A program made the translations under genes and the position numbers. DNA of 64,000 nucleotides, taken from positions 2,542,001-2,606,000 of the forward strand of contig NZ_OZ251603.1 in NCBI RefSeq assembly GCF_965243865.1, in the 5' to 3' direction. The notes beneath the pieces were generated by a model. It had not been told where the DNA came from, did not search any database, and worked only from the letters and a program-made list of their open reading frames with translations. Shown piece after piece: positions 63,790 through 64,000 of the stretch (position 1 is the first letter of the stretch; each line of letters starts with the position of its first letter). The DNA comes from Hyphomicrobium_A sp965243865 (GTDB taxonomy: Bacteria > Pseudomonadota > Alphaproteobacteria > Rhizobiales > Hyphomicrobiaceae).

Positions 63790-64000
63790 TTAGTGCTCGT
63801 GCTCGGCTTCGGATTTTCCGAGCTCGGCCTTGAGGGTGAACGTGTTCTGCGTAGCAACGCTCTCTCCGGGTTTCAGACCCGAGACGATCTCAACATTCTG
63901 GCGGTCTTCACGCCCGAGCGTGACGGGACGCGCCCGGAAGCCGCCATTGACGGCTACAAACACCGACTTCTGACCATTGATCGTCTGGATGGCGTCCCGT
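63790..64000 (-). CDS. RND periplasmic adaptor (CzcB-like), 3' end
   Basis: The frame is cut by the right edge, leaving about 70 C-terminal residues up to TAA (63792-63790). SVFVAVNGGFRARPVTLGRE and VEIVSGLKPGESVATQNTF are the membrane-proximal domain of a membrane fusion protein. The end AEHEH adds His/Glu for metal contact. It links the pump with an outer-membrane channel. Confidence 0.88.
   Translation of the reverse strand, partial: RDAIQTINGQKSVFVAVNGGFRARPVTLGREDRQNVEIVSGLKPGESVATQNTFTLKAELGKSEAEHEH

Overview
The window is a stretch of GC-rich alphaproteobacterial chromosome, most likely from a diazotrophic member of the Hyphomicrobiales (Rhizobiales). The pointers are an Irr-type Fur regulator with a heme regulatory motif, a rhizobial nif/fix gene order, an HrcA-GrpE-Rph-RdgB-HemW housekeeping block, and palindromic intergenic repeats of the kind common in this order. 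The species cannot be fixed from the sequence alone.

Positions 1-22800 hold a compact molybdenum nitrogenase island: (unknown gene)-SIR2-like-(unknown gene), then a divergent receiver-rhodanese-TPR operon, then nifHDKENX, DUF269 and DUF683 genes, ferredoxin III, nifQ, an irr paralogue, bfd-bfr, iscA-nifU(short)-nifSV-cysE-nifW and fixABCX. Five sigma54 -24/-12 promoters can be read: divergent operon, nifH, bfd-bfr, iscA-nifUSV and fixABCX. Four perfect NifA upstream sites (TGT-N10-ACA) serve them, two of which lie between nifH and the divergent operon. The genes cover the structural subunits (nifHDK), the FeMo-co scaffold and carrier (nifENX), Mo supply (nifQ), Fe-S assembly (nifS, nifU, iscA, cysE), homocitrate (nifV), electron supply (fixABCX, ferredoxin) and, unusually, iron storage under apparent NifA control. 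nifA and nifB lie outside the window.

Positions 22800-54280 are mostly housekeeping: rplS and trmD, pyrF, dnaJ and dnaK, grpE-hrcA, rph, an overlapping VOC-rdgB-hemW run, dsbB, an HNH nuclease, an AlkA-like glycosylase, gluQ, an LpoA-like lipoprotein divergent from rsmI-yraN-gshB, a DD-carboxypeptidase, tpm, argJ, a MerR-ATPase fusion, a parvulin and secA. A gene-poor stretch at 36465-37420 carries a strongly strand-biased array of TTGCGT hexamers, a perfect DnaA box and a long hairpin. I cannot match it to a known element.

Positions 54280-58256 are a mobile-element patch with lower GC. It has an apparent gene remnant, phased GCACAA repeats, a coiled-coil ORF, two related DDE transposases (one with a SWIM zinc finger) and, between them, a small zinc-ribbon gene with palindromes in its control region. 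Positions 58257-64000 are a metal-homeostasis locus: three small secreted proteins (two His-rich), a secreted TPR protein, a CzcA-type HME-RND pump and the end of its periplasmic adaptor.
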